Below the pieces are notes generated by a model that was not told where the DNA came from, did no database searches, and worked only from the letters and a program-made list of their open reading frames with translations. Source: Prevotellaceae bacterium UBA7028 (GTDB lineage: Bacteria; Bacteroidota; Bacteroidia; Bacteroidales; Bacteroidaceae). Taken from it: a stretch of 16,654 bases of DNA. Each line of letters opens with the position of its first letter. Position 1 is the stretch's first letter. A program made the translations under genes and the position numbers. Below are positions 1 through 5,161 of this stretch, in pieces. Location of the stretch: contig DLBF01000073.1 in the NCBI GenBank assembly GCA_002494215.1, positions 387 through 17,040 of the forward strand, given 5' to 3'.

Positions 1-43
1 TTGAACATTGAACATTGGCCATTGGCTGTTGGCCATTGGCAAA
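1..43. repeat. ATTGAAC-type heptamer repeat inside the UDP-glucose dehydrogenase gene
   Basis: The first 43 bases are copies and variants of ATTGAAC, grading into ATTGGCC. On the coding (minus) strand it reads GTTCAAT, which encodes N-V-Q-C-S-M-F in rotation and has no stop in any frame. It sits directly after the conserved EGAI motif of the enzyme and runs past the window edge. The same family recurs at 5292-5326 and 7225-7268. Confidence 0.85.
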
Positions 44-655
44 TGGGGAATTGGGGGAGGAGCCTATGGCGCCTTCGACCAGGAGGTTGGCGAAGGTGTG
101 AGCGGCCTCTTCGAGGGTGGGGTCGTCGAAGCCGACGATGATGCGGGAGGGGTAGAGATTATCGTAGAGTGCCTTGGATTCGCGAAGGAACTCGGGGGCG
201 AAGATAATCTTGGGGGTGATGACCTTGAAGCTTCCGTCTGCCTGACGCTCGCGATAGCTGTACTTCTCACGCACACTGACGGTATAACCGACAGGGATGG
301 TGCTCTTGATGACCATCACAGCATCGGGGTTGACACTGAGGACGAGGTCGATGACATCCTCGATATGATGGGTGTCGAAGAAGTTCTTGACGGAGTCGTA
401 GTTGGTGGGGGCTGCGATGACAACAAAGTCGGCATCCTTATATGCTGCCTTGCCGTCGAGGGTTGCCACGAGGTTCAATTCCTTCTCCCTCAGGTACTTC
501 TCGATATACTCGTCTTGGATGGGGGAGATCCTGTTGTTGATCTTCTCCACTTTCTCGGGGATGACATCTACCGCTGTTACCTGGTTGTTCTGTGCCAGGA
601 GGGTTGCGATAGAGAGTCCCACATATCCTGTTCCTGCAACTGCAATTTTGATCAT
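1..655 (-). CDS. ugd: UDP-glucose 6-dehydrogenase, N-terminal 218 residues (partial, runs off left edge)
   Basis: Oxidises UDP-glucose to UDP-glucuronate with two NAD+ in the cytoplasm, a precursor for acidic capsule or exopolysaccharide. The start is ATG at 655-653. The protein opens with the Rossmann motif GTGYVGLS (residues 8-15), followed by [14 protein letters not shown] (about 74-87), KSTIPVGY (117-124) and [14 protein letters not shown] (154-167), which carries the family's conserved Glu. The match is to the short bacterial class of about 390 residues (E. coli Ugd type), so roughly 45% is missing to the left, including the catalytic Cys and the UDP-binding domain. After the conserved EGAI (194-197) the sequence leaves the family pattern and becomes [20 protein letters not shown], encoded by a heptamer repeat, where relatives go on to a stretch like IPxLFxxSTEAEA. 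Whether the frame returns to the enzyme lies outside the window. Identity is certain; intactness is not. Confidence 0.93.
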   Translation of the reverse strand, partial: MIKIAVAGTGYVGLSIATLLAQNNQVTAVDVIPEKVEKINNRISPIQDEYIEKYLREKELNLVATLDGKAAYKDADFVVIAAPTNYDSVKNFFDTHHIEDVIDLVLSVNPDAVMVIKSTIPVGYTVSVREKYSYRERQADGSFKVITPKIIFAPEFLRESKALYDNLYPSRIIVGFDDPTLEEAAHTFANLLVEGAIGSSPNSPFANGQQPMANVQCS

Positions 656-675
656 AATCTTTTCAAGTTGAAAAT
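647..675 (-). promoter_or_regulatory. Palindromic translation-start cassette of the UDP-glucose dehydrogenase gene
   Basis: Reading toward the gene, TTTTCAACTTGAAAA, a 7-bp perfect palindrome around a central C (660-674), is followed by GATT and the ATG. The same sequence with the same spacing precedes the antitoxin gene (2943-2965), and even the next codons are alike (ATGATCAAA versus ATGAGCAAA). There is no Shine-Dalgarno sequence, as is usual in Bacteroidetes. It may be a translation-start context, an operator, or another dispersed repeat of the TTGAAAA family. Confidence 0.5.
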
Positions 676-740
676 TGAAAATTATTTTGTATTTATTTTT
701 ATTCTCACACAGATTTCGCGGATCCCACGGATTATTTTAA

Positions 741-929
741 GTCCCGCAGAAATAGCGGAAATCGCAGAAAGTTTTTTAACAAAAACCGCGAAAACACTTT
801 CCTTGATTTCAATCTTTGTCAAGATTATGCGTTTGCTGCCGCTGATGCCTGATTGTAAACGAGTTTCCATCATTCATCATCAACAACATACGCAGCATTC
901 CATGCTTTGAAATCAATGAAAGCAAAACA
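741..929. repeat. Long dispersed repeat, copy A (about 189 bp)
   Basis: Nearly identical to 9828-10013. The copies differ by a handful of substitutions and small indels over about 187 bp: T-run length near 771, TGTCAAGATTATG versus TGACAAGATTTG, and CGAG versus CAAG. It begins with GTCCCGCAGAAATAGC, made of 9-bp AGAAATAGC units, continues with CCGCGAAAACACTTTCC and ends at AAAGCAAAACA. It has the same orientation as the other copy. It holds no intact conserved ORF: an indel near 833 shifts the frame between copies. A decayed coding relic is possible (see findings). Confidence 0.9.
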
Positions 930-995
930 CCGCCCTGCGGGCTAAAAAACCATCATTTTTAGATAAAAGAGAAAAATTAAAAGATAAAAGTGAGA

Positions 996-1006
996 CGCCA
1001 GAGGCG
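996..1006. repeat. CGCC-nGA-GGCG hairpin repeat (variant copy)
   Basis: CGCCAGAGGCG, a 4-bp stem with a 3-nt loop, preceded on the plus strand by an AAAAGAG-rich tract. It is one of five copies in the window (also 2303, 2340, 4912 and 10067), all preceded or accompanied by the same purine-rich sequence and followed by GG or GGAAA. Confidence 0.7.
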
Positions 1007-1165
1007 GGAAGACTTTTGTGGAATTGCGGTTCATCGCTGACACATTTGATATCAAAATTTTTGATTTCAAATCGCGTAACACGCTGAATTCCAGTTCGAG
1101 GTCGCGAGCGCTTCTGCATTCAGGTTTCAATCCGACAAACGATTATCTAACACTCAATAGCCTAT

Positions 1166-1197
1166 AACAGTAAACCGTAAACAGTAAACCGTAAACC
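1166..1197. repeat. GTAAACC heptamer array
   Basis: Four tandem units alternating CAGTAAAC and CGTAAAC. A related array in the opposite orientation overlaps the stop codon of the C1 protease gene (5227-5256). Confidence 0.75.
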
Positions 1198-1230
1198 AAC
1201 TCCCAACTATAAACTATAGCGAAGCGCCAC

Positions 1231-1268
1231 TGACTATAAACTATACACTATAAACTATCAACTTTATT
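1231..1268. repeat. 38-bp perfect direct repeat (ACTATAAACTATACACT family), copy 1
   Basis: TGACTATAAACTATACACT, then ATAAACTATCAACTTTATT: 38 bp identical to 10172-10209. Internally it is a tandem of ACTATAA / ACTATAC units. It lies downstream of the FimB-like stop codon on the transcribed strand. Confidence 0.9.
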
Positions 1269-1289
1269 GTGCTGCCTCTCATCTATTAT

Positions 1290-2111
1290 CTAGAACGTGA
1301 TGAGGGTGTCGGTGGCCCAATCGGTATTGAGGATGAGGGAGACGCCTGTTGTGGTGGTGACACCGGCGAAGAGGGCGTCCGAACAGCAGGTGATATATTT
1401 CTGCTGCATGGGGATATCCTTGTAGATGCGCTCGAGGAGCACATTGTCGTGACTGTCGTACACCGTGACACGCAAACGGAGATTGCCCGATGTGCTGTGC
1501 AGGAAGGTGTAGAGGTCGAACTGCTTCTGTCCTGAGGTGAGGTCGAAGGTGTGCTCCTGTCTGCTGTTCACACATCCCAGACCCGTACGGGCATCGAAAG
1601 CTCCGCTGCCTCCGGTATAGTAGAACTTTATCTTGGCGGCCCCGGCCGGGTATTCGTCTGTGACGACGAAACGGCAAAGGGAGGTGATGCGGTCGAGGGT
1701 GACCTGCATATCAGCAGGCTCGTCGGTTACGGTAACCTCTGTGCTATACATGAACGTGTCGGTGAAGCCCTGGGCATTGGTGAACCGGATACTGGTAGGG
1801 TCCTTCATCGTGGGGTTGCCACCGCTGCTGTGTCCCACAACAACCAGCCTGTAGTCGTCCTCCTCCAACTGGAAGGCGCACTGGCCGAAGGTGGGCATAT
1901 CGGATGTTTGGTTGATCTGCTTGACGCGCTCTCCGTCTAAGGTGTATATTGCGTAGTTCAGGCGGGTGCAGGATTCTATCTGGAAAACTCGGACTATTAC
2001 GTTGCCGTCGAGGGGCTCGTCTGCGGGGTCGATGTCTGGGATGGGGTTCTCGCATGCTGCTAATAGAAGCAGGAGGGCAATGGCCGTTCTAATTGAGAAT
2101 TTATTGAACAT
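1290..2111 (-). CDS. FimB/Mfa2-like fimbrial lipoprotein
   Basis: Predicted 273-residue outer-surface lipoprotein. The chosen start, ATG at 2111, gives a short basic N-terminus (MFNKFSIRT), a hydrophobic run and a lipobox LAAC with the lipidated Cys at residue 20, followed by the acidic stretch ENPIPDIDPADEP. The frame stays open upstream to a TTG at 2228, but that part is repeat sequence and would bury the signal peptide. The body resembles the FimB/Mfa2 family: NVIVRVFQIES...YAIYTLDGERVKQIN, a DDYRLVVVGHSSGGN strand and ITSLCRFVVTDEYPAGAAKIKFYYTGG. Family members anchor or terminate Bacteroidales fimbriae; an assembly role here is inferred. No partner fimbrillin is visible. The start codon and the next three codons come from a dispersed repeat shared with 4669-4703. 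Confidence 0.72.
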   Translation of the reverse strand: MFNKFSIRTAIALLLLLAACENPIPDIDPADEPLDGNVIVRVFQIESCTRLNYAIYTLDGERVKQINQTSDMPTFGQCAFQLEEDDYRLVVVGHSSGGNPTMKDPTSIRFTNAQGFTDTFMYSTEVTVTDEPADMQVTLDRITSLCRFVVTDEYPAGAAKIKFYYTGGSGAFDARTGLGCVNSRQEHTFDLTSGQKQFDLYTFLHSTSGNLRLRVTVYDSHDNVLLERIYKDIPMQQKYITCCSDALFAGVTTTTGVSLILNTDWATDTLITF

Positions 2112-2136
2112 CGAAAAACACGAAAAACACGAAAAA
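2101..2136. repeat. CACGAAAAA 9-mer repeat overlapping the FimB-like start codon
   Basis: Positions 2101-2135 are identical to 4669-4703 (35 bp): TTATTGAACATCG followed by two AAAAACACG-type units. Another copy lies at 9793-9818 just upstream of the C1 protease start, and an inverted copy at 5195-5219. The reverse strand encodes FRVFRV in one frame and is open in all three. Confidence 0.88.
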
Positions 2137-2153
2137 TTATAGGTCCCGCAGAA

Positions 2154-2226
2154 GGCTGCGATTGAGCGAGAGCAATGATAAGCTTGCTTAAGCATTGCCG
2201 AGCGTGAGCAGCCTCGACCGAAGGTC
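2154..2226. repeat. 73-bp palindromic element inserted in an AGAAATAGC repeat
   Basis: Outer arms AGGCTGC (2153-2159) and GCAGCCT (2208-2214) enclose an inner hairpin, GCAATG-A-TAAGC-TT-GCTTA-AG-CATTGC (2172-2198). This is followed by a second small hairpin, GACC-GAA-GGTC (2216-2226). The flanks, CCCGCAGAA on the left and AAATAGCAG on the right, join to the uninterrupted module seen at 741-757, 4637-4653 and 9828-9844. The extra AA at the junction suggests a 2-bp duplication. This looks like a REP- or MITE-like insertion. Confidence 0.75.
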
Positions 2227-2302
2227 AAATAGCAGAAATGGCAGAAATTTTTAACTGCGAAAACATATTATATTCTCTAAATTAGAGAAAGGAAAAGAGA
2301 AG

Positions 2303-2350
2303 CGCCGGAGGCGGAGCCGCAGTTAGCGGCAGTTTAATGCGCCGGAGGCG
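2303..2350. repeat. Cluster of three small hairpins, possible terminator of the toxin operon
   Basis: Two direct copies of CGCC-GGA-GGCG (2303-2313 and 2340-2350) flank the hairpin GCCGC-AGTTA-GCGGC (2316-2330). On the minus strand the last hairpin is followed by the pyrimidine-rich CTTCTCTTTTCC, so the cluster could end transcription downstream of the toxin gene, although the stems are only 4-5 bp. The arrangement resembles BIME clusters of REP sequences. Confidence 0.55.
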
Positions 2351-2371
2351 GGAAGTCAAGGGGCGGTGGTG

Positions 2372-2695
2372 CTATATGGGGGATGACAGGCGGTCGGGGA
2401 TTCTGGCTGGATTCTGGTAGTTATTACATATAGCCAGAATTGTTACTCGATCGGGCTGAGGCGAATAGAACACCGTTACATGACGAATCACTAGTTTGCG
2501 CACCTCGCAACCTTTATATGTCAGATTCGGATATATAGCTCCAATCTGCGGGAAGGTTTCTAAACGGCTTACGTGAGTCTTGATCTGCAGGAAAGCTTTG
2601 CGTGCAGCAGAAAATCCAAACTCGCCATAAACATAGGCGATTTCAGCATCTAACTCATTCTGCGCACCTTTGAGCCACTCAATCTCAAAAACCAT
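2372..2695 (-). CDS. RelE/ParE-family toxin of a type II toxin-antitoxin pair
   Basis: A 107-residue cytoplasmic protein starting MVFEIEWLKGAQNELDAEI. The pattern fits the RelE/ParE fold: W-L-x-x-A-x-x-(D/E)-L near the N-terminus (W7, A11), a helix with AYVYGEFGFSAARKAF, LETFPQIG about mid-way, then REVRKLVI-type strands (CEVRKLVIRHVTVFYS) and a final VTILAICNNYQNP where relatives have an R/H-rich 'hxRQdP' end. A TTG start at 2716 would add seven residues, but the ATG at 2695 overlaps the antitoxin stop by 11 bp, the usual translational coupling for such pairs. Target (ribosome-dependent mRNA cleavage or gyrase) cannot be told from sequence; the C-terminal region lacks obvious RelE catalytic basic residues. 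Confidence 0.82.
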   Translation of the reverse strand: MVFEIEWLKGAQNELDAEIAYVYGEFGFSAARKAFLQIKTHVSRLETFPQIGAIYPNLTYKGCEVRKLVIRHVTVFYSPQPDRVTILAICNNYQNPARIPDRLSSPI

Positions 2696-2945
2696 ATTTG
2701 GTGTGGATTGAGTCAAACACTACCTGATTGGGGACGAGTTCTTCTTCTCCTGCCTCGGCACGACGAATGCGCTCTGTAAGGATGACATGCATCTCTTCGG
2801 ACGTGTGAGCGTTGGGCGGAGTAGCTAGCAAGTGCGAAGGTCTTGAGTCGACTTGTGTTCGATGGGAAGGACGCACGTTGTAAGCAACAGCGGGTTCTTC
2901 CACCATTGAGGTGGGTTCCTCTTGTATATTGTATTTTTTGCTCAT
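2685..2945 (-). CDS. Antitoxin of the RelE/ParE-type pair
   Basis: An 86-residue hydrophilic protein directly upstream of the toxin gene and overlapping it by 11 bp (antitoxin stop TGA at 2687-2685, toxin ATG at 2695-2693). The N-terminal half is polar and looks disordered (EEPTSMVEEPAVAYNV...). No ribbon-helix-helix or HTH motif could be recognised. The C-terminal part (SEEMHVILTERIRRAEAGEEEL...FDSIHTKYGF) has the helix plus KYGF end common in Bacteroidales antitoxins that wrap the toxin. It begins 61 nt after the NusG-like stop and shares its 20-nt upstream sequence with ugd. Role inferred mainly from position and size. Confidence 0.68.
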   Translation of the reverse strand: MSKKYNIQEEPTSMVEEPAVAYNVRPSHRTQVDSRPSHLLATPPNAHTSEEMHVILTERIRRAEAGEEELVPNQVVFDSIHTKYGF

Positions 2946-2965
2946 AATCTTTTCAAGTTGAAAAT
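2943..2965 (-). promoter_or_regulatory. Palindromic translation-start cassette of the antitoxin gene
   Basis: TTTTCAA-C-TTGAAAA (2950-2964), then GATT and the ATG. It is identical to the ugd start region, with the same spacing. It could be an operator for an autoregulating toxin-antitoxin operon, but the shared ugd copy argues for a general start context or a repeat. Confidence 0.45.
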
Positions 2966-3006
2966 AACAATTTAACTTTTTTACTTTATAATCCTCCTTG
3001 AGGGCG

Positions 3007-4287
3007 CTAGCATCTTATTTGTTTGGCTATAGACAGGAAACGGCGGATGGCTAGGGGGCAATCGGGGTGAGCCTTACGCCAGGCTTTGGCTTGTTGGCGG
3101 AGGAGAGGGTCGTGATTGGCGATGAAGAGCGCTGTAATGAGATAGGCGGCTACCTCGTTAAGAGCCTCTCCCCAACCCTCCCCCGTGAGGGAGGGAGATT
3201 TATGTGAAGAATCTTCCATCTTACATCCTACATCTTCCTTCTGACTTCTTACATCAGACTTCTTTTCTGCACCTGCCTCTAATTTTGAATCTTTAATTTT
3301 GAATTTTGAATTGGGAGTCGGACTTGGTGCCTCTGGCGCCTTGTTCGACTCCAGCAAGTCTTTGACTTGCTTGGAGCGTCGTTTGATCTCCTTCTTGTTG
3401 CCCATAAGGTAGACGCAGATGAGCATTAGGGCGGCGAACTTGGCTCGGTTGATGGGATTGTCCTCGAAGATGATGTCGGAGTACTGATAGAGGAACTTGA
3501 GCTGCTTGCGGTCCTCCGTGCTGAGCACCCTGGTGCCCTTTCTGCCATGCAGGTGGCAGAGGAGCTCGATGAGCTCGTCCTCGAAATGACTGATGACGGG
3601 GTCCTGCAGCAACTGCTGCGTCTTCTGAACCTTCAGCCTGACATCCGCAAGATCAACACCCGGGACGGCAATGCACATCTTGTTCTGGAACATGGAGAAC
3701 TCTATGGTGAGGAGAATACGTCCCTCGCGTTCGCGAATCTGCACCACCTTACCCTCGCTGCCTGCCATTGGGCCACTGATGACAATGACCTCATCGCCCT
3801 CATGGACATCGCTGGAGGGCTCTCCGTTGACAATCTGGAAGTCGTAACGCTTGATGACGGCCTTGAACCGTTCCATCTCGGCATCGCTAATCTCGATGGG
3901 AGAACCTTTCTCGTTCTTATAGACATACAACCTGTTACGGAGCACCTTGACCCAAGGGGCATCCAGGAGAGAAAGAACCTGTTCCTTGGTGACTTGCAGG
4001 AAGATGAAATGATGGAGATCGTTGCGGAGTGCCCGCTCGTCGAGCATGGCATCGTAGGGGTTATAGTCATCGTTGGCGGTGGAGTTCCTTTCGATCGGCT
4101 TCTGCTTCAGGTCCTCGAAAGGGATGAAGAATTCGAAAGGCGGAAGGGGGCAGCAATCGTTGGTGTCTGAATTGTACACTTTACGGTCGCCACGGAATAT
4201 CTCTGCTATCAGATCCGAGTCGGCATGACGGAGAATACACCACCGTTTCCCCGGATTTTCCAACCTACTGTCCTTCTTATCTTCCAT
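3007..4287 (-). CDS. NusG/UpxY-like transcription antiterminator with long repeat-filled linker and C-terminal extension
   Basis: 426 residues, against about 170-180 for typical NusG or UpxY. An NGN-like region runs from KRWCILRHAD (15-23) to about 150, with HHFIFLQVTKEQVLSLL (92-108) resembling the strand and helix of the fold. A KOW motif follows at 163-184 (EGDEVIVISGPMAGSEGKV) and its last strands reach about 216. Residues 225-310 are helical with a basic end (KKEIKRRSKQVKDLLE). Residues 317-376 are low-complexity linker encoded by dispersed repeats, including NSKFKIKDSK and a hairpin-derived SPSLTGEGWGE. Residues 378-426 form a compact helical tail. UpxY proteins bind RNA polymerase and let it read through terminators in capsule operons, guided by the 5' leader. 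The promoter, long structured leader and nearby ugd fit that role. Which operon it controls is not shown. Confidence 0.75.
   Translation of the reverse strand: MEDKKDSRLENPGKRWCILRHADSDLIAEIFRGDRKVYNSDTNDCCPLPPFEFFIPFEDLKQKPIERNSTANDDYNPYDAMLDERALRNDLHHFIFLQVTKEQVLSLLDAPWVKVLRNRLYVYKNEKGSPIEISDAEMERFKAVIKRYDFQIVNGEPSSDVHEGDEVIVISGPMAGSEGKVVQIREREGRILLTIEFSMFQNKMCIAVPGVDLADVRLKVQKTQQLLQDPVISHFEDELIELLCHLHGRKGTRVLSTEDRKQLKFLYQYSDIIFEDNPINRAKFAALMLICVYLMGNKKEIKRRSKQVKDLLESNKAPEAPSPTPNSKFKIKDSKLEAGAEKKSDVRSQKEDVGCKMEDSSHKSPSLTGEGWGEALNEVAAYLITALFIANHDPLLRQQAKAWRKAHPDCPLAIRRFLSIAKQIRC
3176..3195. repeat. CCCTCCC/GGGAGGG hairpin repeat within the NusG-like coding sequence
   Basis: A perfect 7-bp stem, CCCTCCC-CCGTGA-GGGAGGG, flanked by CTCTCCCCAA. 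It encodes part of SPSLTGEGWGE in the linker. From general familiarity, GC-rich hairpins of this kind occur as REP-like repeats in bacterial genomes; only this copy is in the window. Confidence 0.6.
3281..3314. repeat. TTTTGAAT octamer element in the NusG-like gene
   Basis: Matches 5361-5394 in the C1 protease gene with two mismatches in about 34 bp. The irregular core (TTTAATTTTGAATTTTGAAT plus TGGG) is exact in both, so the two copies are related rather than independent slippage products. Here it is read as N-S-K-F-K-I-K-D-S-K. Confidence 0.85.
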
Positions 4288-4505
4288 ATTTGTGAATATA
4301 AGCTCCGCTATGTCCGTGCAGCTGTTTTGCCGGACATTTTCTACTTGAGTGTTGCAGTAACACTCCTACCATTGGCAAACCTGGCTATTGCGTAATCCCT
4401 TGTGAGTCTATGAGATAGACCTTCAGTACGGCAGCCCCGTTTCCCTGTCTTTACAACATAGCGCCTGTAGCGCTCCGGGAGAAGCGTTCGATAACAGATA
4501 CTATT
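4288..4505 (-). ncRNA. Structured 5' leader of the NusG-like gene
   Basis: About 215 nt lie between the predicted promoter and the ATG. In transcript order there are four perfect hairpins: AGCGC-TACAG-GCGCT (4474-4460), GTCTAT-CTC-ATAGAC (4420-4406), GAGTGTT-ACTGC-AACACTC (4365-4347) and ATGTCCG-14 nt-CGGACAT (4337-4310). Unlike the neighbouring gaps, it contains none of the dispersed repeats. UpxY-type regulators are known to need their own leader for antitermination, so this may be the recruitment or attenuation site. No known riboswitch class was recognised. Confidence 0.6.
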
Positions 4506-4512
4506 TGCTTTG

Positions 4513-4543
4513 CAAAAATATGGATTTTAATTATAAGAACAAA
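4513..4543 (-). promoter_or_regulatory. Bacteroidetes-type promoter for the NusG-like gene
   Basis: The minus strand reads TTTG (4543-4540), 19 nt, then TATTTTTG (4520-4513), an exact match to the Bacteroidetes primary sigma consensus TTTG-N19-21-TAnnTTTG. Transcription would begin near 4505, giving the leader described. It probably drives the NusG-like gene and the toxin-antitoxin genes behind it. Confidence 0.75.
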
Positions 4544-4909
4544 ATTTTATAAAAGAAATTATCAAATTGAGAATTGAAAATTGAAAGTTGAAAATTATCA
4601 AATTAGCCTCACACGGATCCCACAGATTTTTTTAAGTCCCGCAGAAATAGCAGAAATAGCAGAAATTTTTATTGAACATCGAAAAACACGAAAAACACGA
4701 AAAGCCTTTTGATCAGGTTTAGGCTGCGCCTTTGATGCCGTAAACATAGGCTTTCCCTCGTAAGCAAGCTTCCAGGTAAAGTCTATATTCACCCCATCCA
4801 TTCCTACAGAATTTAAACCTGCTCAAAAGAAAAACAACGCCCTTCGGGCTAAAAAACAATTTGGGTTCAAGTTTCAAGTTTCAGGTTTCAAATTAAAAGA
4901 GAAAAGAGA

Positions 4910-4960
4910 GTCGCCGGAGGCGGAAAATCAGTTTGCGCTTAGAGATGATAGATGATAGAT
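4910..4960. repeat. 51-bp perfect direct repeat, copy 1 (hairpin plus GATGATAGAT units)
   Basis: Starts with GTCGCCGGAGGCGGAAAATC, continues through AGTTTGCGCTTAGAG and ends in GATGATAGATGATAGAT. It is identical to 10065-10115. Both copies are preceded by an AAAGAGAGAA-like purine tract and are followed shortly by TTAGCGGTTAG. Confidence 0.92.
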
Positions 4961-5091
4961 GAGAGATGATCGGTTATTGGTTAGCGGTTAGTGTTCAATT
5001 TTGAATTTATAAATTTTGAAATTTGAATTTAAATTGTGGGCTTGCCCCCAATTTATGTTTTTCTTCTGTTCTGGATGAAATCTCGCAGAGA

Positions 5092-5161
5092 TTGATGGTG
5101 TGTCTGTGAGCTTTTATCTGGATGCTTGCATACAAGGAAAAGAACACAGACACTCCATCAA
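5092..5161. repeat. 17-bp inverted repeat with 36-bp spacer, possible terminator or structured RNA
   Basis: TTGATGG-T-GTGTCTGTG (5092-5108) pairs with CACAGACAC-T-CCATCAA (5145-5161), with one mismatch. The spacer has nested symmetry: CTTTT...AAAAG and ATGC-TT-GCAT. It lies about 75 bp downstream of the C1 protease stop, the only strong stem-loop before the next promoter, so it may be that gene's 3' end. There is no clear U-tract. Confidence 0.55.

Larger units (their letters stand above)
656..1289. other. Intergenic repeat mosaic between FimB-like gene and ugd
   Basis: No convincing gene. From left to right it holds: the start-cassette palindrome; an AATTGAAA stretch; a TCACACAGAT/GGATCCCACGG module (705-740, again at 4609-4635); the long repeat 741-929; a small GCCC-TGC-GGGC hairpin (932-942); an AAAAGAG-rich purine tract (962-990); a CGCCAGAGGCG hairpin (996-1006); about 150 bp with no recognised repeat (1008-1160), except the palindrome TTTGATATCAAA at 1045-1056; a GTAAACC array (1166-1197); and a 38-bp repeat (1231-1268) ending 21 bp from the FimB-like stop. 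No Bacteroidetes consensus promoter was found for ugd. Confidence 0.75.
2112..2371. other. Intergenic repeat mosaic between toxin and FimB-like gene
   Basis: It holds the CACGAAAAA repeat, a GTCCCGCAGAA...AAATAGCAG module split by a 73-bp palindromic element, a piece of the long repeat (TTTTTAACTGCGAAAAC, 2248-2264), the 17-bp palindrome TTCTCTAA-A-TTAGAGAA (2273-2289), a purine tract and a hairpin cluster. No consensus promoter for the FimB-like gene is visible. Confidence 0.7.

Noticed and set aside
682..873. 63-codon ORF in the long repeat, and the similar one at 9824-10009
   Set aside because: The two copies are not conserved as proteins: a small indel near 833 shifts the frame, so there is no sign of selection for a product.
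913..1119. 68-codon minus-strand ORF between FimB-like gene and ugd
   Set aside because: It is largely made of the dispersed modules (hairpin, purine tract, repeat end) and has no start context or coding signature of its own.
2112..2228. Upstream extension of the FimB-like gene to the TTG at 2228 or the ATG at 2195
   Set aside because: The extension translates the palindromic element and 9-mer repeats, and it would place the lipoprotein signal peptide in the middle of the protein.
2994..3000. Good Shine-Dalgarno-like AAGGAGG on the minus strand after the NusG-like stop
   Set aside because: No start codon lies at a usable distance, and the antitoxin ATG is about 50 nt further on with a different start context. 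It is probably chance.
4598..4801. 67-codon minus-strand ORF encoding MDGVNIDFTWKL...FRVFRV...SAISAI
   Set aside because: Most of it is translation of the 9-mer repeats. The first third may be a coding relic and is reported as a finding, not as a gene.
4910..5060. CRISPR-like repetition
   Set aside because: Units are 7-10 bp tandem repeats without regular spacers of 25-40 bp and without cas genes.
5092..5161. Invertible promoter flanked by inverted repeats, as seen at capsule loci of Bacteroides
   Set aside because: The spacer is only 36 bp, with no promoter consensus inside and no recombinase gene nearby.
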